The notes: generated by a model not told the origin, from the sequence alone. A stretch of DNA of 64,000 bases from Novosphingobium sp. (GCA_024236215.1 JACKKX010000001.1:62001-126000), one strand, 5' to 3'. Counted from the first letter of the stretch, positions 18,424 through 31,766 are shown. Translations and numbers: made by a program.

Positions 18424-18966
18424 GTGAGCATTTTTCTTTCCCGCCTTTTCCGCCCCCTCGCCATCGGCGCCGCGACTGCGGCTTTGGGCTTGGGCGGCGT
18501 GCAAGCAATGGAGGTCCCGATGAACCTGCACCAAGTCCTGCTCAGCGCGCTCGACGATGAATACCGCGCGGAAGCAACCTATCAGGCGGTTATCGACAAG
18601 CACGGCGAGGTCCGCCCGTTCATCAACATCATTCAGGCGGAGCAGCGCCATTCCGACATGGTTGCCGCGGAACTGGTTCGCAACGGATGGGAGGTTCCGG
18701 CCAATCCGCATCTCGGCAAGCTCGAGGCTCCGGCTACGGTGCTCGAAGCCTGCCAGCTGGGCGAACAAGCCGAGGTTGAAAACATCGCGCTCTACGACCG
18801 CCTCTTGCCCCAGGTTGACGATCCCCAGTCAAAAGCAGTGCTGGAGCGCCTGCAATGGGCCTCGCGCGAGAACCATCTTCCCGCCTTCCAGCGCTGCGTG
18901 GCGCGCGGCGGTATGCCGGGAATGGACGGCGGACGCGGTCGCGGCGCGGGCGGTGGCTGGCGCTAG
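18424..18966 (+). CDS. DUF2202 ferritin-like protein, exported
   Basis: 180 residues. A signal peptide (1-28) is followed by a four-helix ferritin-like domain. Carboxylate/histidine residues of the type used for a di-iron site occur in order: DDEYRAEATY, EQRHSDM, EQAEVENIALYD and RENHLPAF. The C-terminus is a Gly/Arg-rich tail (GGRGRGAGGG). The start is GTG at 18424 with GGAGG six bases upstream. Function is unknown; iron or oxidant handling in the envelope is plausible. Its TAG stop shares CTAG with the convergent dienelactone hydrolase gene. Confidence 0.87.
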   Translation: MSIFLSRLFRPLAIGAATAALGLGGVQAMEVPMNLHQVLLSALDDEYRAEATYQAVIDKHGEVRPFINIIQAEQRHSDMVAAELVRNGWEVPANPHLGKLEAPATVLEACQLGEQAEVENIALYDRLLPQVDDPQSKAVLERLQWASRENHLPAFQRCVARGGMPGMDGGRGRGAGGGWR

Positions 18967-19643
18967 CCCCCCAGCGCCCGAAACAGCATCAACGTACGCT
19001 GCTGCGCCAGATCGGCGCTTTCGGGGTGGTAATCCTTGCGCCGGTCCGAATTGAAGCCGTGCCCAGCCTCGTAGACGAATATCTGCGCGGTCGGGTGCTG
19101 CTTTTCGATCAGCTGCTCGACAGGTTCGATTGGAACCATCGAATCGAAGCGACCGAAATGGGCTATCGTCGCGCACTTGGGTGGATCGTCTGCGAAACGC
19201 GTGGCAATGTAACCGCCATAGTAGCAGCTCGCTGCGTCGAGATCGTCCGATACCTGCGCCATCCGCCAGGCGACCGAGCCGCCAAAACAATAGCCCATGA
19301 TGAACACCGGACCGCCGCGTTCCTTGATCCAGGCGATGCAGCGCGCGGTATCGTCGAGGCCCTGCTCCCAGTCATGCTCCTTGCGCGCGATCTCTACCGC
19401 GCGCTCCCAGTCGGCGCCGCTGTAGCCAAGCTCGCAGCCAGGCTGCTGGCGATCGAACAGCTGGGGGCTGATGACTTCGTATCCCTCGGCGGCATATTCG
19501 GCGCACATCTCGCGGATATGTTCGGTGACCCCGAAGATCTCCTGCACCAGCACCAGACCGCCGCGCCGATCGCCTTCAGGCAGGACATGCCAGCAGGGCA
19601 TCGCATGCCCGTCCGCCATGGTCAGAGTGATCCATTCGCCCAT
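18963..19643 (-). CDS. Dienelactone hydrolase family protein
   Basis: 226-residue cytoplasmic alpha/beta hydrolase. The cysteine nucleophile is in MGYCFGG, the acid in the FGRFDSMVP region and the histidine in EAGHGFN, the usual Cys-Asp-His set of dienelactone hydrolases. The substrate is not predictable; no aromatic-degradation genes are nearby. The start ATG 19643 has GAGGGG upstream; a longer in-frame version has no family similarity. It is divergent from the ATP synthase operon, with 158 bases between starts. Confidence 0.9.
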   Translation of the reverse strand: MGEWITLTMADGHAMPCWHVLPEGDRRGGLVLVQEIFGVTEHIREMCAEYAAEGYEVISPQLFDRQQPGCELGYSGADWERAVEIARKEHDWEQGLDDTARCIAWIKERGGPVFIMGYCFGGSVAWRMAQVSDDLDAASCYYGGYIATRFADDPPKCATIAHFGRFDSMVPIEPVEQLIEKQHPTAQIFVYEAGHGFNSDRRKDYHPESADLAQQRTLMLFRALGG

Positions 19644-19734
19644 TGCCAATCCCCTCGCGCGCATTCGTCTTCGGGAATGTCCTTGCCCCACCTTGCATCG
19701 CAGCACAATCATGGCTATGCGCGCCCCCGTCTGA

Positions 19735-19769
19735 GGGGCGGCGGCGCGTTTCGTGCCGGTTCCCGCCCC
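19735..19769 (+). other. Inverted repeat in the atpH leader
   Basis: A GGGGCGG arm (19735-19741) is repeated inverted as CCGCCCC (19763-19769), 32 bases before the atpH start. It could form a leader hairpin in the atp mRNA. GC-rich repeats arise easily at this base composition, so function is uncertain. Confidence 0.3.
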
Positions 19770-19801
19770 GCCAACGCACCCGATGTGAGGATACGACGCG
19801 C

Positions 19802-20356
19802 GTGGAGAATTCCGGCGGCATTACGGCAAGCTTGCAGGGGCGTTATGCTGCTGCCCTCTATGAGCTGGCGAACGAGAACAAGGCCGTTGCCTCGGTCGAA
19901 TCGGATCTCGATTCGCTGGGCCGCGCGCTTGGCGAAAGCGCCGATCTGGCCGCGCTGATTCGCAATCCCCAGATCGGACGCGATGCTGCCGCCAAGGCGA
20001 TGGAGGGCGTTGCCGACCTGCTCAAGCTCTCTGCCTTGACCCGCAACTTCCTCGGCGTGCTGGCCGCCAACCGCCGGCTGGCCGCGCTTCCCGATATCGT
20101 CCGCGCCTTCGCTTCGATCGCCGCCGCCGCCCGCGGCGAGGTTTCGGCCGAAGTTACCAGCGCCCATCCGCTCTCCTCCGCCCAGCTCAAGGCGCTCGAA
20201 GCCCGGCTCAAGGCGCGCGAGGGACAGGACGTTAAGCTTTCCGCCAAGGTCGATCCCGAGATTCTCGGCGGCCTGGTCGTCAGGATCGGCTCGACCCAGA
20301 TCGACAGCTCGATTCGCACCCGTTTGAACACCCTCGCGCAAGCGATGAAAGGCTAA
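19802..20356 (+). CDS. atpH: ATP synthase F1 subunit delta
   Basis: 184 residues. Delta links the F1 head to the F0 stator at the membrane. The N-terminal helical domain ([18 protein letters not shown]) and the C-terminal [21 protein letters not shown] motif are typical. The start is GTG at 19802 with GAGGAT upstream. It is the first gene of atpHAGDC; the F0 genes are absent, as usual in alphaproteobacteria. Confidence 0.96.
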   Translation: MENSGGITASLQGRYAAALYELANENKAVASVESDLDSLGRALGESADLAALIRNPQIGRDAAAKAMEGVADLLKLSALTRNFLGVLAANRRLAALPDIVRAFASIAAAARGEVSAEVTSAHPLSSAQLKALEARLKAREGQDVKLSAKVDPEILGGLVVRIGSTQIDSSIRTRLNTLAQAMKG

Positions 20357-21892
<1,536 letters not shown>

Positions 21893-21920
21893 GTCCTGAA
21901 GAACTAACTAGGGAGCCGTC

Positions 21921-24291
<2,371 letters not shown>

Positions 24292-24295
24292 GGCC

Positions 24296-24553
24296 ATGGC
24301 CCTGCACTTCGAACTCGTCACGCCTGCGCGCCTGGTCCGCTCGGACGACGTCTATATGGTCGTCGTCCCCGGAACCGAGGGTGAGGAAGGCGTGCTCGAA
24401 GGCCACGCCCCGTTCATGACCACCATGCGCGACGGCACGCTGCGGATCTACAAGACCGACGGCGGCGCTCCCGAGGAAATCCGCGTTCAGGGCGGATTTG
24501 CAGAGGTTGGCGACAACGGCCTGACCGTTCTGGCGGAACACGTCGAAGGCTGA
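24296..24553 (+). CDS. atpC: ATP synthase F1 subunit epsilon, short form
   Basis: 85 residues that cover only the N-terminal beta-sandwich ([10 protein letters not shown] to LTVLAEHVE). The C-terminal helical hairpin that makes epsilon inhibitory in other bacteria is absent: the frame stops normally after HVEG. It starts four bases after atpD. In alphaproteobacteria inhibition is often provided by a separate zeta protein, which is not seen here. Confidence 0.95.
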   Translation: MALHFELVTPARLVRSDDVYMVVVPGTEGEEGVLEGHAPFMTTMRDGTLRIYKTDGGAPEEIRVQGGFAEVGDNGLTVLAEHVEG

Positions 24554-24574
24554 ATTCGGCGCGCTGTGCGCAAA

Positions 24575-24603
24575 CCATGCCGGGCGGTTGAAACCCGGCA
24601 TGG
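24575..24603 (+). terminator. Hairpin after the atp operon
   Basis: A perfect 10-base-pair stem, CCATGCCGGG (24575-24584) with CCCGGCATGG (24594-24603), has a nine-base loop and lies 21 bases after the atpC stop. There is no T-run after it, so it may be a transcript-end stabiliser or a weak terminator. Confidence 0.55.
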
Positions 24604-24624
24604 CTGCGGGCACACAGGCCCGCG

Positions 24625-26118
24625 ATGGATCGCGATCCAACGTCCTTTCAGCGCTGGCGCCTGGCCGAACTGGCCTGGCTGCTGGGCTTTGCCATGCTGA
24701 CCCGCTGGTCTGCATTGGGCGATGACGGCTATTTCAACGACGAGCTGTTCTATTTCGCCGCCGGGCACCACCTGCACGATGGTCTGCTGCCCTATGTCGG
24801 CGTGTGGGACCGCAAGGGTCCGGGACTGTTTCTGAGCTATTACCTGTTTGCGGCATTCGGGCGGTCGCCGCTGTGCTACCAGATCCCCGCATTGCTGTTC
24901 GCCGTGGGGACCGCCTGGGCAATCCGTTCTCTGGCGTTACGCTACACCAGTCGCACCGGAGCGCTGGCCGCAGCAACGCTCTATCTTGCGGCGCTGCCGA
25001 TGTATGGCGGGGGCAGCGGGCAAAGCCCCGTGTTCTACAACCTGTTCGTGGCGCTGGCGGCGCTGCTGGCCTGGCAGTCCGCCCCTGAACTGCGCCAGGG
25101 CCAGGTCAGCCGCCGCGCGCTGCTGGCGATGGCCAGCGCCGGATTCGCGATCACCTTCAAGCAGACCGCGTTGTTCGAGGCCGGGTTTCTGGGGCTGTGG
25201 GCCTTGTGGCAATTGCGCGCCAGCGGTCTGGCCGCATTGGCACTGGCCGGGCGCGGCTTGCGGCTGGCGCTGGCCGGCACCGCGCCCTTCGCGCTGTTCG
25301 CGCTGGCCTTTGCAGTGACGGGGCATTTCCCCGAATTCCGCGACGCGATGATCGATGCCAACCTGCGCAAGCCGGTCGATCCCGGTGGAGATGCGCTGGG
25401 CCGGGCCTGGGCACTCGCCTTCATGGGTTGGCCGCTGGTGCTGCTGGCGCTGGCCGGGTTGGCAATTCCGCTTCGCGCGCCGTCACACGGCCCGGCAAGC
25501 CCGCGCCTGTTCCTGACCGGCTGGATCGCCGCGGCAGTGCTAGGCGTGGCGGCGGTGCCGAATTTCTACGAACACTATGTCCTGCCCCTGCTGGTGCCGC
25601 TGACGGCGGCCGCGGCACTGGCGCTGCGTCACGAGCTGTGGGGGCTGGCGCTGGGCGGGCTGAGCGCGCTCTATTGCCTTGCGGTCGGGCCATCGTTCAA
25701 CCTTGTCGACCGGGAGCGTTCCCGCGCGGAAATGGACGCGCTCGAACGCGATATCCGGCTGCGTGATCCGCATCCCCGGCCTTTCGTCTATCAGGGGCCG
25801 CATTCGCTCTACACCCGGCTGGAAAGCTATCCCCCCAGCCCGCTGCTCGACAATTTTCACCTCTATTTCCCGCCCGAGGACAATGTCAGCCGTCTCGATA
25901 CCCGCGCCGAGGTGCTGCGCAATCTGGCCTGGCGCCCGAGCGTGGTGGTGGTCTTCGCCGACTGGCCGACGAGCGAAGAGAACCCCCGCACCGCGCCGCT
26001 GGTGCGCGGATATGCCGCGCGCAATTGCCGGTTGTGGTTCACCCGGCCCTTCCGCGAAGTGTTCCGCAGCTATCGTCTGGCGGTCTATGGTGACTGCGCG
26101 CGCTCACCGGGCTCGTAG
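24625..26118 (+). CDS. GT39/ArnT-like polytopic glycosyltransferase
   Basis: 497 residues with 10 or more hydrophobic segments. The first periplasmic loop carries an acidic pair in DDGYFNDELFYF and then WDRKGPGLFLSYYLF, the layout of PMT_2/ArnT family lipid-linked sugar transferases. It would use polyprenyl-phosphate sugars at the periplasmic face of the inner membrane; the acceptor is unknown. The ribosome site at the ATG is weak. It lies 71 bases after atpC and overlaps the convergent sulfatase-superfamily gene by 15 bases. Confidence 0.8.
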   Translation: MDRDPTSFQRWRLAELAWLLGFAMLTRWSALGDDGYFNDELFYFAAGHHLHDGLLPYVGVWDRKGPGLFLSYYLFAAFGRSPLCYQIPALLFAVGTAWAIRSLALRYTSRTGALAAATLYLAALPMYGGGSGQSPVFYNLFVALAALLAWQSAPELRQGQVSRRALLAMASAGFAITFKQTALFEAGFLGLWALWQLRASGLAALALAGRGLRLALAGTAPFALFALAFAVTGHFPEFRDAMIDANLRKPVDPGGDALGRAWALAFMGWPLVLLALAGLAIPLRAPSHGPASPRLFLTGWIAAAVLGVAAVPNFYEHYVLPLLVPLTAAAALALRHELWGLALGGLSALYCLAVGPSFNLVDRERSRAEMDALERDIRLRDPHPRPFVYQGPHSLYTRLESYPPSPLLDNFHLYFPPEDNVSRLDTRAEVLRNLAWRPSVVVVFADWPTSEENPRTAPLVRGYAARNCRLWFTRPFREVFRSYRLAVYGDCARSPGS

Positions 26119-27411
26119 CAGTATCCAGGGCACGGTATCCCCGTCGAAGCGGACGCGGGCATCGCGCTGGAAGAACGGCGGCATGTGGTCCCCGACAATC
26201 AGAATGTCGGTCGGCGGCAATTCGGGATCGAGTGCCATGGCCGTGATCGCCTCGAACAGATTGTGGTGAACCTGGAACAGGCGGCAGAGCATTGGCGGAG
26301 TATCGGCCAGAACCGTACCGCCATAGCGGCAATCGGTTGTCCCCAGGCTCTCGTGCTCGAGCAGCGGCAAATGCGAATTGAGCGTCAGCCAATAGACCAG
26401 TTGCGGCTGATCGGCCTGCTTCAGCCGGGTTCCGATGAGGGCGGGCACGTCGTGATCGCAAACTCCCGGAAACACCCCGCCGCAGCGCCGCGCACCGAGT
26501 GCGACGAGATCCTCGGCAAAGCCGGTTTCCGCAAAGCCGGTACCGGGCCACCATTGCGCACGGTCGAAATAGGCACCGGTGAAGCTGTGCCATCCGGCAG
26601 TCTTGTATCCGGCCTTGGCATACTGTGCGGGCAGGCAGTCGGCGGCGGAGAAGTCGAACTGGCTGTAGTCACCCCACACGCCGCACAGCTCGCGCAGTTC
26701 TCCGCTGGTAGTTGAGCCGTAGTAAGGTGAAGTTCCAAGCCGCACATCGTAACGCTGGCGCCATTCAGGGCGATTCCAGTCTACCTCGAACAGGGCGCGT
26801 TCAGCCGGTGAGGTGACATTACCAAGCGCCTCGACCAGAATGATCACCAGGTGACGGCCATCACTCCGGGGCGACGCCACCCCCGCACGCTGAACTGCCG
26901 AACCAAAGGGAGCGTCAGGCTGGGGCACGCCCTGATAGGATCCGGCCGTGCTGACGGTCACCATGTTGTCGACGTTGGCCATGCACAGCACTGCCAGCAG
27001 TCCAAGTGCGGCGACGCGCGGCTCGCGCGGGTGCGGCACTCTGGGGGCGAGACGCCACGCCAGTGCCCCCGCGCCGGCGACCACGCCGCCTCCGATCAGG
27101 TATTCGGGCGAGCGCAGCGGACGCACCTCGCGCAGAAACGGCAGCAGCAAATCGTAGTTGTAGAGCGAGATGTTGAAGGTGTTACCCAGAAAAACGAGGG
27201 GAACGGCAAGCATCAGCACAACGAGGACAAGGCGACGCGCCGCCAACCAGGGCAGCTGGGCGGCGACCAGACCGGCCAGGCCAAAGCCCAGCCAGAAGCG
27301 CCCCATCGGCGGCCCGCCTACCGGCCACATCAGCATGACCGCCAGGAACGGCAGGCACAGCCAGACCAGCACCCACCACCAGGGGATAGAGCGGAAAAGC
27401 GATTGTCCCAT
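26104..27411 (-). CDS. Alkaline phosphatase/sulfatase-superfamily membrane transferase (LTA-synthase/EptA-like)
   Basis: 435 residues. Five N-terminal transmembrane segments (about 11-31, 38-56, 61-79, 103-121, 133-152) are followed by a periplasmic catalytic domain. Candidate active-site residues are E194 in ILVEALG, T234/T235 in YGSTTSGELR as nucleophile, a histidine in LTLNSHLPL and the metal pair in VGDHMPPF. This is the plan of phosphoethanolamine and phosphoglycerol transferases. Four or more cysteines in the domain (ELCG, ADCLP, RRCGG, GVCDH) could form disulfides as in EptA. Donor and acceptor are unknown. Confidence 0.82.
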   Translation of the reverse strand: MGQSLFRSIPWWWVLVWLCLPFLAVMLMWPVGGPPMGRFWLGFGLAGLVAAQLPWLAARRLVLVVLMLAVPLVFLGNTFNISLYNYDLLLPFLREVRPLRSPEYLIGGGVVAGAGALAWRLAPRVPHPREPRVAALGLLAVLCMANVDNMVTVSTAGSYQGVPQPDAPFGSAVQRAGVASPRSDGRHLVIILVEALGNVTSPAERALFEVDWNRPEWRQRYDVRLGTSPYYGSTTSGELRELCGVWGDYSQFDFSAADCLPAQYAKAGYKTAGWHSFTGAYFDRAQWWPGTGFAETGFAEDLVALGARRCGGVFPGVCDHDVPALIGTRLKQADQPQLVYWLTLNSHLPLLEHESLGTTDCRYGGTVLADTPPMLCRLFQVHHNLFEAITAMALDPELPPTDILIVGDHMPPFFQRDARVRFDGDTVPWILLRAR

Positions 27412-27489
27412 CGACCTGCCTCTGCGCGGAGCCGAAACTGGCCCGGCAACGGTGCTAGGGCATCATGGTTAACGCGCGGTTTCCGCGCA

Positions 27490-28332
27490 TCACAGCGCGA
27501 CCATCCCCTCGATGCAGGTAACGCATTGGCCGCCCACGTGAATATCGGTGCCTTCGATGTGGATCGTGATCTTTCCGTCGCGGCCAACCTGCCGTCCCTG
27601 GCTGGCGAGATAGCCATCGCCATCCCCCACCTGTCCTGCGGCGAGGCGGAACGCGGCGACCGCGCCGTTGCCGCTGCCGCAAACCGGATCTTCGGGAATG
27701 CCATCGCCGGGCGCGAAACTGCGAACCACGACGCGCTCTCCTTCAACGGCAAACACCGTTGCGCCGGTCATCCCGGTGGCTTCGTAGTAGCGGGTCAACC
27801 GTGCAGGATCGTGAGCAAGGTTTTCCAGTGCGGCCACATCAGCCAGTTCGGCGACCAGCCAGACCGGACCGACATCGACCGCCTTGGCCTCGCCGATCAG
27901 TTCCACCCCCTCGCCCAGCCAGGCGGTCGCTTCGGGATCGGCAAGCGTGGTCAGCGAATAGCGCGGCAGACGAAACGAAAGACCATCGCCCGTCACTTCA
28001 AGCTCGACCAGCCCGACCGCGCATTGCTGGATCAGCCGTCCTTGGCTGGCGCGCGCCAAGCCAGCTTCCAGCACCGCGTGGGCGGTGCCCAGGGTGGGAT
28101 GGCCGGCAAAGGGCAGCTCGGCCTTGGGGGTGAAGATCCTGACCCGGTAATCGGCCCCCGGCTCGGTCGCGGGCAGCACGAAGGTGGTCTCGGAAAGGTT
28201 GGTCCAGTTGGCGAAAGCCTGCATCTCGGCATCGCTGAGCCCTTCGCCATCGAGGACCACCGCCACGGGGTTGCCCCTGTAGGGAACGGCGGTGAAGACA
28301 TCGACCTGCTTGAAAGCGCGGCTGCGGGGCAT
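27490..28332 (-). CDS. PhzF family isomerase/epimerase-like protein
   Basis: 280 residues, two-domain PhzF fold. The catalytic glutamate is in NLSETTFVLP (about residue 47), with FAGHPTLGTAH and CGSGNGAVAAF as the paired hairpin motifs. The family includes phenazine isomerases and many enzymes of unknown substrate. There is no phenazine cluster here. It is the last gene of a minus-strand set DMT exporter - DUF6265 - PhzF, nine bases after the DUF6265 stop. Confidence 0.9.
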   Translation of the reverse strand: MPRSRAFKQVDVFTAVPYRGNPVAVVLDGEGLSDAEMQAFANWTNLSETTFVLPATEPGADYRVRIFTPKAELPFAGHPTLGTAHAVLEAGLARASQGRLIQQCAVGLVELEVTGDGLSFRLPRYSLTTLADPEATAWLGEGVELIGEAKAVDVGPVWLVAELADVAALENLAHDPARLTRYYEATGMTGATVFAVEGERVVVRSFAPGDGIPEDPVCGSGNGAVAAFRLAAGQVGDGDGYLASQGRQVGRDGKITIHIEGTDIHVGGQCVTCIEGMVAL

Positions 28333-28341
28333 GACTGGCTC

Positions 28342-28821
28342 CTATTCGTCCTGCGGCGGGATTACCTGGCGATAGTTCCAGCGTAATGACCGACTTCCGT
28401 CGAGCAAGGAAATCTCTGCCATCAGCAATTTTCCCTGTCTCCAATAGCGTATTCGTTGCGGATAGTCGTGAGCAGGGTTGGCAAATTCGATCGCCTCCTC
28501 GCTGATCAGCACCAGGGGAAACTCAACCGGCGGCTTGCCGTCGGGCCGGGCAATCAGCTTGATCCGGCCATCGCTGCCCTGGCGGATCTGCATCAGTTCC
28601 CAGCCGTTCAGCTCGGATCCAAAGCCATTGCGGCCAAGGCCCAGCATCATGCCGCCGCGCGGATCGGTCCACATTTCATCGAACCATTCGGCGCCGTCCT
28701 GCATCATCCAGGTCCCGGCCATCCACTCGGGCAGCTTCGGCTGGGCCACTGTCTGCGCGGCAAGAGGCGCTGCCAGCACCAGCGCGGCGGGTATGAGCGA
28801 TCGGATCATCTTTGCTGCCAT
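28342..28821 (-). CDS. DUF6265 family exported protein
   Basis: 159 residues. A signal peptide (about 1-22, ending LAAQ) is followed by a small beta-rich domain with LPEWMAGTWMM, EMWTDPRGGMMLG and ANPAHDYPQRIRY, which match DUF6265. Function is unknown. The ATG at 28821 (MAAKMIRS) is chosen; the second ATG at residue 5 is also possible. It sits between the DMT exporter and PhzF genes on the same strand. Confidence 0.82.
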   Translation of the reverse strand: MAAKMIRSLIPAALVLAAPLAAQTVAQPKLPEWMAGTWMMQDGAEWFDEMWTDPRGGMMLGLGRNGFGSELNGWELMQIRQGSDGRIKLIARPDGKPPVEFPLVLISEEAIEFANPAHDYPQRIRYWRQGKLLMAEISLLDGSRSLRWNYRQVIPPQDE

Positions 28822-28861
28822 GGCCGTGTTGCGGTGTAGGGTCGATGAACGGCGGCGTCCA

Positions 28862-29764
28862 TCAATCGCCGTGCATTTCCACACGCCTGGCACCCGCCCG
28901 CCACAGGTATAGGCCAGCGGCCACGATCGTGGCGGCCCCCACCATTGTCCAGAGGTCGGGATGGCTGCCGAAAAACAGCCAGCCCAGCAAGGTTGCGACC
29001 AGCAACTGGATGTAGACTGTGGGTGCGATCGCCGAGGCTCCGGCGCGGGTTGTGCCGAGATAGATCAGCCAGTGCGCAATGCTCGCGAACAGTGCAACCA
29101 GCCCGCACCGGGCCACAACATGCCAGGCTGGCAGGGAAACCGCAAAGCGATCCAACCCGCTACGATCAAAGGCGATTGCTGCCAGAACAAGGATCGGCGC
29201 GGCAAAGACGGCGACGAAGAACTGCATCGACAGCGCCGACGCCGAACCCGCAACGAGCCGGTTGCCCACCATCAGCAGGCTCATCCCGGTCGCTGCCGCG
29301 AGCGGGAGCAGCACTGCCCACCCAGCCTCGGCAAAGTTCGGCCGCAGCACGATCAGAACGCCGACGAAGGCCATCGCGGACGCAACCCAGGTCTCGCGTC
29401 TGGCAGGTTCCCCCAACACCACCGCCGCGAGCAAGGCGGTGATCATCGGGCTTGTAAAGGTAATCGAGGTCGCGGTTGCCAATGGCAAGACATAGACCGC
29501 CGAAAAGAACCCGACCGTCGCCAGTGCGACCGCGCCGCCGCGCAGCACCTGGATCCGCGGATGCGGCATACGGAACCCTTCCCGCCCCTGGCGATGGAGC
29601 AGAAGTGCACCAAGCGCGATGGCACCAATCGTGTAACGCAGCGCCGCGACTGCGGTCGGCGGCCACTGCCCAGCCATGCTCTTGACCACGCCGTCGCCCA
29701 GCGAGAGCGAAACAAACCCCGCCAGCGCGAAAAGCATTCCTTGCCGCTGGGATTTGTCCGTCAT
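28862..29764 (-). CDS. EamA/DMT superfamily transporter
   Basis: 300 residues with ten predicted transmembrane helices in two EamA halves (for example GMLFALAGFVSLSLGDGVV and the C-terminal VATLLGWLFFGSHPDLWTMVG). Predicted inner-membrane exporter of metabolites; the substrate is unknown. Start ATG 29764 has GGAGC upstream. A second member of the family is at 37115-38020. It is divergent from the AlkP-like gene at 29881. Confidence 0.9.
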   Translation of the reverse strand: MTDKSQRQGMLFALAGFVSLSLGDGVVKSMAGQWPPTAVAALRYTIGAIALGALLLHRQGREGFRMPHPRIQVLRGGAVALATVGFFSAVYVLPLATATSITFTSPMITALLAAVVLGEPARRETWVASAMAFVGVLIVLRPNFAEAGWAVLLPLAAATGMSLLMVGNRLVAGSASALSMQFFVAVFAAPILVLAAIAFDRSGLDRFAVSLPAWHVVARCGLVALFASIAHWLIYLGTTRAGASAIAPTVYIQLLVATLLGWLFFGSHPDLWTMVGAATIVAAGLYLWRAGARRVEMHGD

Positions 29765-29880
29765 CGAAGCTCCATTCCATCGGCGGGCGCCCGATGCCTT
29801 GCCAAACATGGTTTACGCGATCTTAACTTCGCCCCTGCAAACCCGATGCTTGAAGTTGCGGCGAAGGGCAAGGCCAGGCA

Positions 29881-31500
29881 GTGGAAGCAGATCCGACACC
29901 ACCGGTTCCGGCACGCCCATGGGCATTGACCCTGCTGGTTTTTGCCGTCGTAGCCGTCGGCCTGCTTGCCGATCTGGCCAACCTGCTCAATTTTCAGCAC
30001 TATCCCGCCTTGCGAGCGGAAGTGGTGATGGTCGCTGCCGCGCTGATTCTTGCTGCGGCCGCGATGGCCGGGCTGCACAGACTGGCTCAGCCGCGGCTGG
30101 CTTTCGCCTTTACTGGCCTCTACGTCGCGCTGCTGATCGACTTGGGCTCAACGCTCAACAACCTGGTTTTCCCGATCAGCGCCGCAGTGATCGCCGCATT
30201 GGCCTGGTGGAATGAGCGCGCGGTGCTCAAGCTGTCGCTGGCGGCGTTCCTTTCGGTGCTGGCCTTCCAAGCTTTCGATCTGATTGCCGGTGCGGAGAGC
30301 CATGCCGCGCCGCGCAACGAAGCCAAGATGCTTCAGCCGGAAGCAAAGGCGAACCCCAAACTGCGCCCGATCGTCCACCTGATGCTCGATTCCTACATCG
30401 GCCTCGAGGGGATGAGCGCGGCGGACACCAACTTCGGGACGCTGCGCCAGGAGCAGGAGCGGTTCTACCTTGACCACGGCTTCCAGTTCTACCCGCAGGC
30501 CTACAGCCGCCACCCCAAGACGATCAACGCCCTGCCCGAATTCCTTTCCTACGGGCGTGCTGCCCATGCAACCGAGCCGCGCAACGTTCAGTCGACCGTT
30601 GCCCCGCCGCTCGCCTACTTCCGCGATCTCGACCGCACGGGCTACCGCATTTCCGCGCTTACCCCGTCCTTCGTCGATCTCTGCCCCAACCAGCCGATGA
30701 CGCTGTGCCGGAATTACAACCGTTCGGACCTTTCGGCGCTGGTCACGTCCGGCCTGTCGGTGCCCGACCGGGCGCGGATCATTGGTTTCACACTGCTCGA
30801 GCTGTCGCAGTTCACCGCCCTGCTCGGCGGCACCGCCGATCTCAAACTGGCCGAACTTCGCGGCAGCCACGAACGGCATCTTTACAACCGTGCCAAGCTC
30901 TATTCGATGACCGGGCTGCGTCAGCTCGATGCCGTCTCGGCCGATCTCTCGACCTTGCAATTCGGCGAGATGCGCTTCGTTCACCTGCTGCTGCCCCACG
31001 ATCCCTATGTACTCGACGAACATTGCAGGCTGCTGCCCGAGGCACTCTGGATCGACGAGCACGGTCCCGCGCCGCTCCACGAACGCGACGCCGCCTTCGC
31101 CCGCCAGGCCCGCTGCATGACCAACCAGGGACTGAGCCGGTTGCTCGACCAGCTGGAGCGAACCGAAGCGGGACGCGCGGCGATCGTCATTGTCCAGGGT
31201 GACCATGGCTCGCGCGCGATCGACGCAATTCCGGCTGCGGGCGGAGCCTTGCCCAGCCCGCGCGAAATGGCGGTGCTGCATTCGGCCTTCTTCGCCATCC
31301 GCGTACCCGGAGAAGCAGCTAGCGAGGTTCCGGGTCGCTTTGCCCTCGACGAGCTGATCGGCGGCTTTGCTGCCAGCGGATTCACCGCCGCACCGCACCC
31401 TGTGGCGGGGCCTGCCGAGGTCTGGCTGATGGACCCGAACTGGATCCCCACCCAGCGGATCGCGCTGCCCCCCTTCACCCAGAAGTTTCCAAAAAATTAG
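29881..31500 (+). CDS. Alkaline phosphatase/sulfatase-like membrane protein
   Basis: 539 residues. Four or five N-terminal transmembrane segments (about 15-140) lead into a catalytic-type domain. Candidate metal ligands are the Asp in VHLMLDSYIG (about residue 167) and DHG in VIVQGDHGSRA near residue 442; HLLLPHDPYV is also sulfatase-like. The classic C/S-x-P-x-R sulfatase motif is not seen, so a phosphotransferase or a degenerate relative is more likely. The start is GTG at 29881. It is the first gene of a unit with the 69-residue membrane protein and the methyltransferase. Confidence 0.78.
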   Translation: MEADPTPPVPARPWALTLLVFAVVAVGLLADLANLLNFQHYPALRAEVVMVAAALILAAAAMAGLHRLAQPRLAFAFTGLYVALLIDLGSTLNNLVFPISAAVIAALAWWNERAVLKLSLAAFLSVLAFQAFDLIAGAESHAAPRNEAKMLQPEAKANPKLRPIVHLMLDSYIGLEGMSAADTNFGTLRQEQERFYLDHGFQFYPQAYSRHPKTINALPEFLSYGRAAHATEPRNVQSTVAPPLAYFRDLDRTGYRISALTPSFVDLCPNQPMTLCRNYNRSDLSALVTSGLSVPDRARIIGFTLLELSQFTALLGGTADLKLAELRGSHERHLYNRAKLYSMTGLRQLDAVSADLSTLQFGEMRFVHLLLPHDPYVLDEHCRLLPEALWIDEHGPAPLHERDAAFARQARCMTNQGLSRLLDQLERTEAGRAAIVIVQGDHGSRAIDAIPAAGGALPSPREMAVLHSAFFAIRVPGEAASEVPGRFALDELIGGFAASGFTAAPHPVAGPAEVWLMDPNWIPTQRIALPPFTQKFPKN

Positions 31501-31556
31501 GAAAGTTTCTTTAACTCTTGGTCCGATCTTGATCGGGATTGAAAGGTTCAATTGCA

Positions 31557-31766
31557 ATGAACGGGAAGACTGTCATTTCGCTTGCCGGCACTCTGGCGAT
31601 GCTTTCGGTTGCGGCACCTGCCCACGCCTATCTTGACCCGTCGACGGGGAGCATCATCCTCCAGGCGACGATCGGGGCAATTGCCGGCGGCACATTGTTC
31701 TTCCGCACCTTGTTGCACCGGGTGAAATCGGTGTTCTCGCGCCGCGATACGGGCGCCGAAAAGTGA
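31557..31766 (+). CDS. Small membrane protein with YLDPSTGS motif
   Basis: 69 residues. A signal-like segment ends APAHA, directly followed by YLDPSTGSIILQATIGAIAG, a short motif shared by a family of tiny membrane proteins often found beside envelope-glycan genes. A second hydrophobic segment follows, then a basic tail (LLHRVKSVFSRR). Function unknown. ATG 31557 is used; a TTG six codons earlier is an alternative. Its TGA overlaps the GTG of the methyltransferase gene (GTGA), so the two are coupled. Confidence 0.8.
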   Translation: MNGKTVISLAGTLAMLSVAAPAHAYLDPSTGSIILQATIGAIAGGTLFFRTLLHRVKSVFSRRDTGAEK

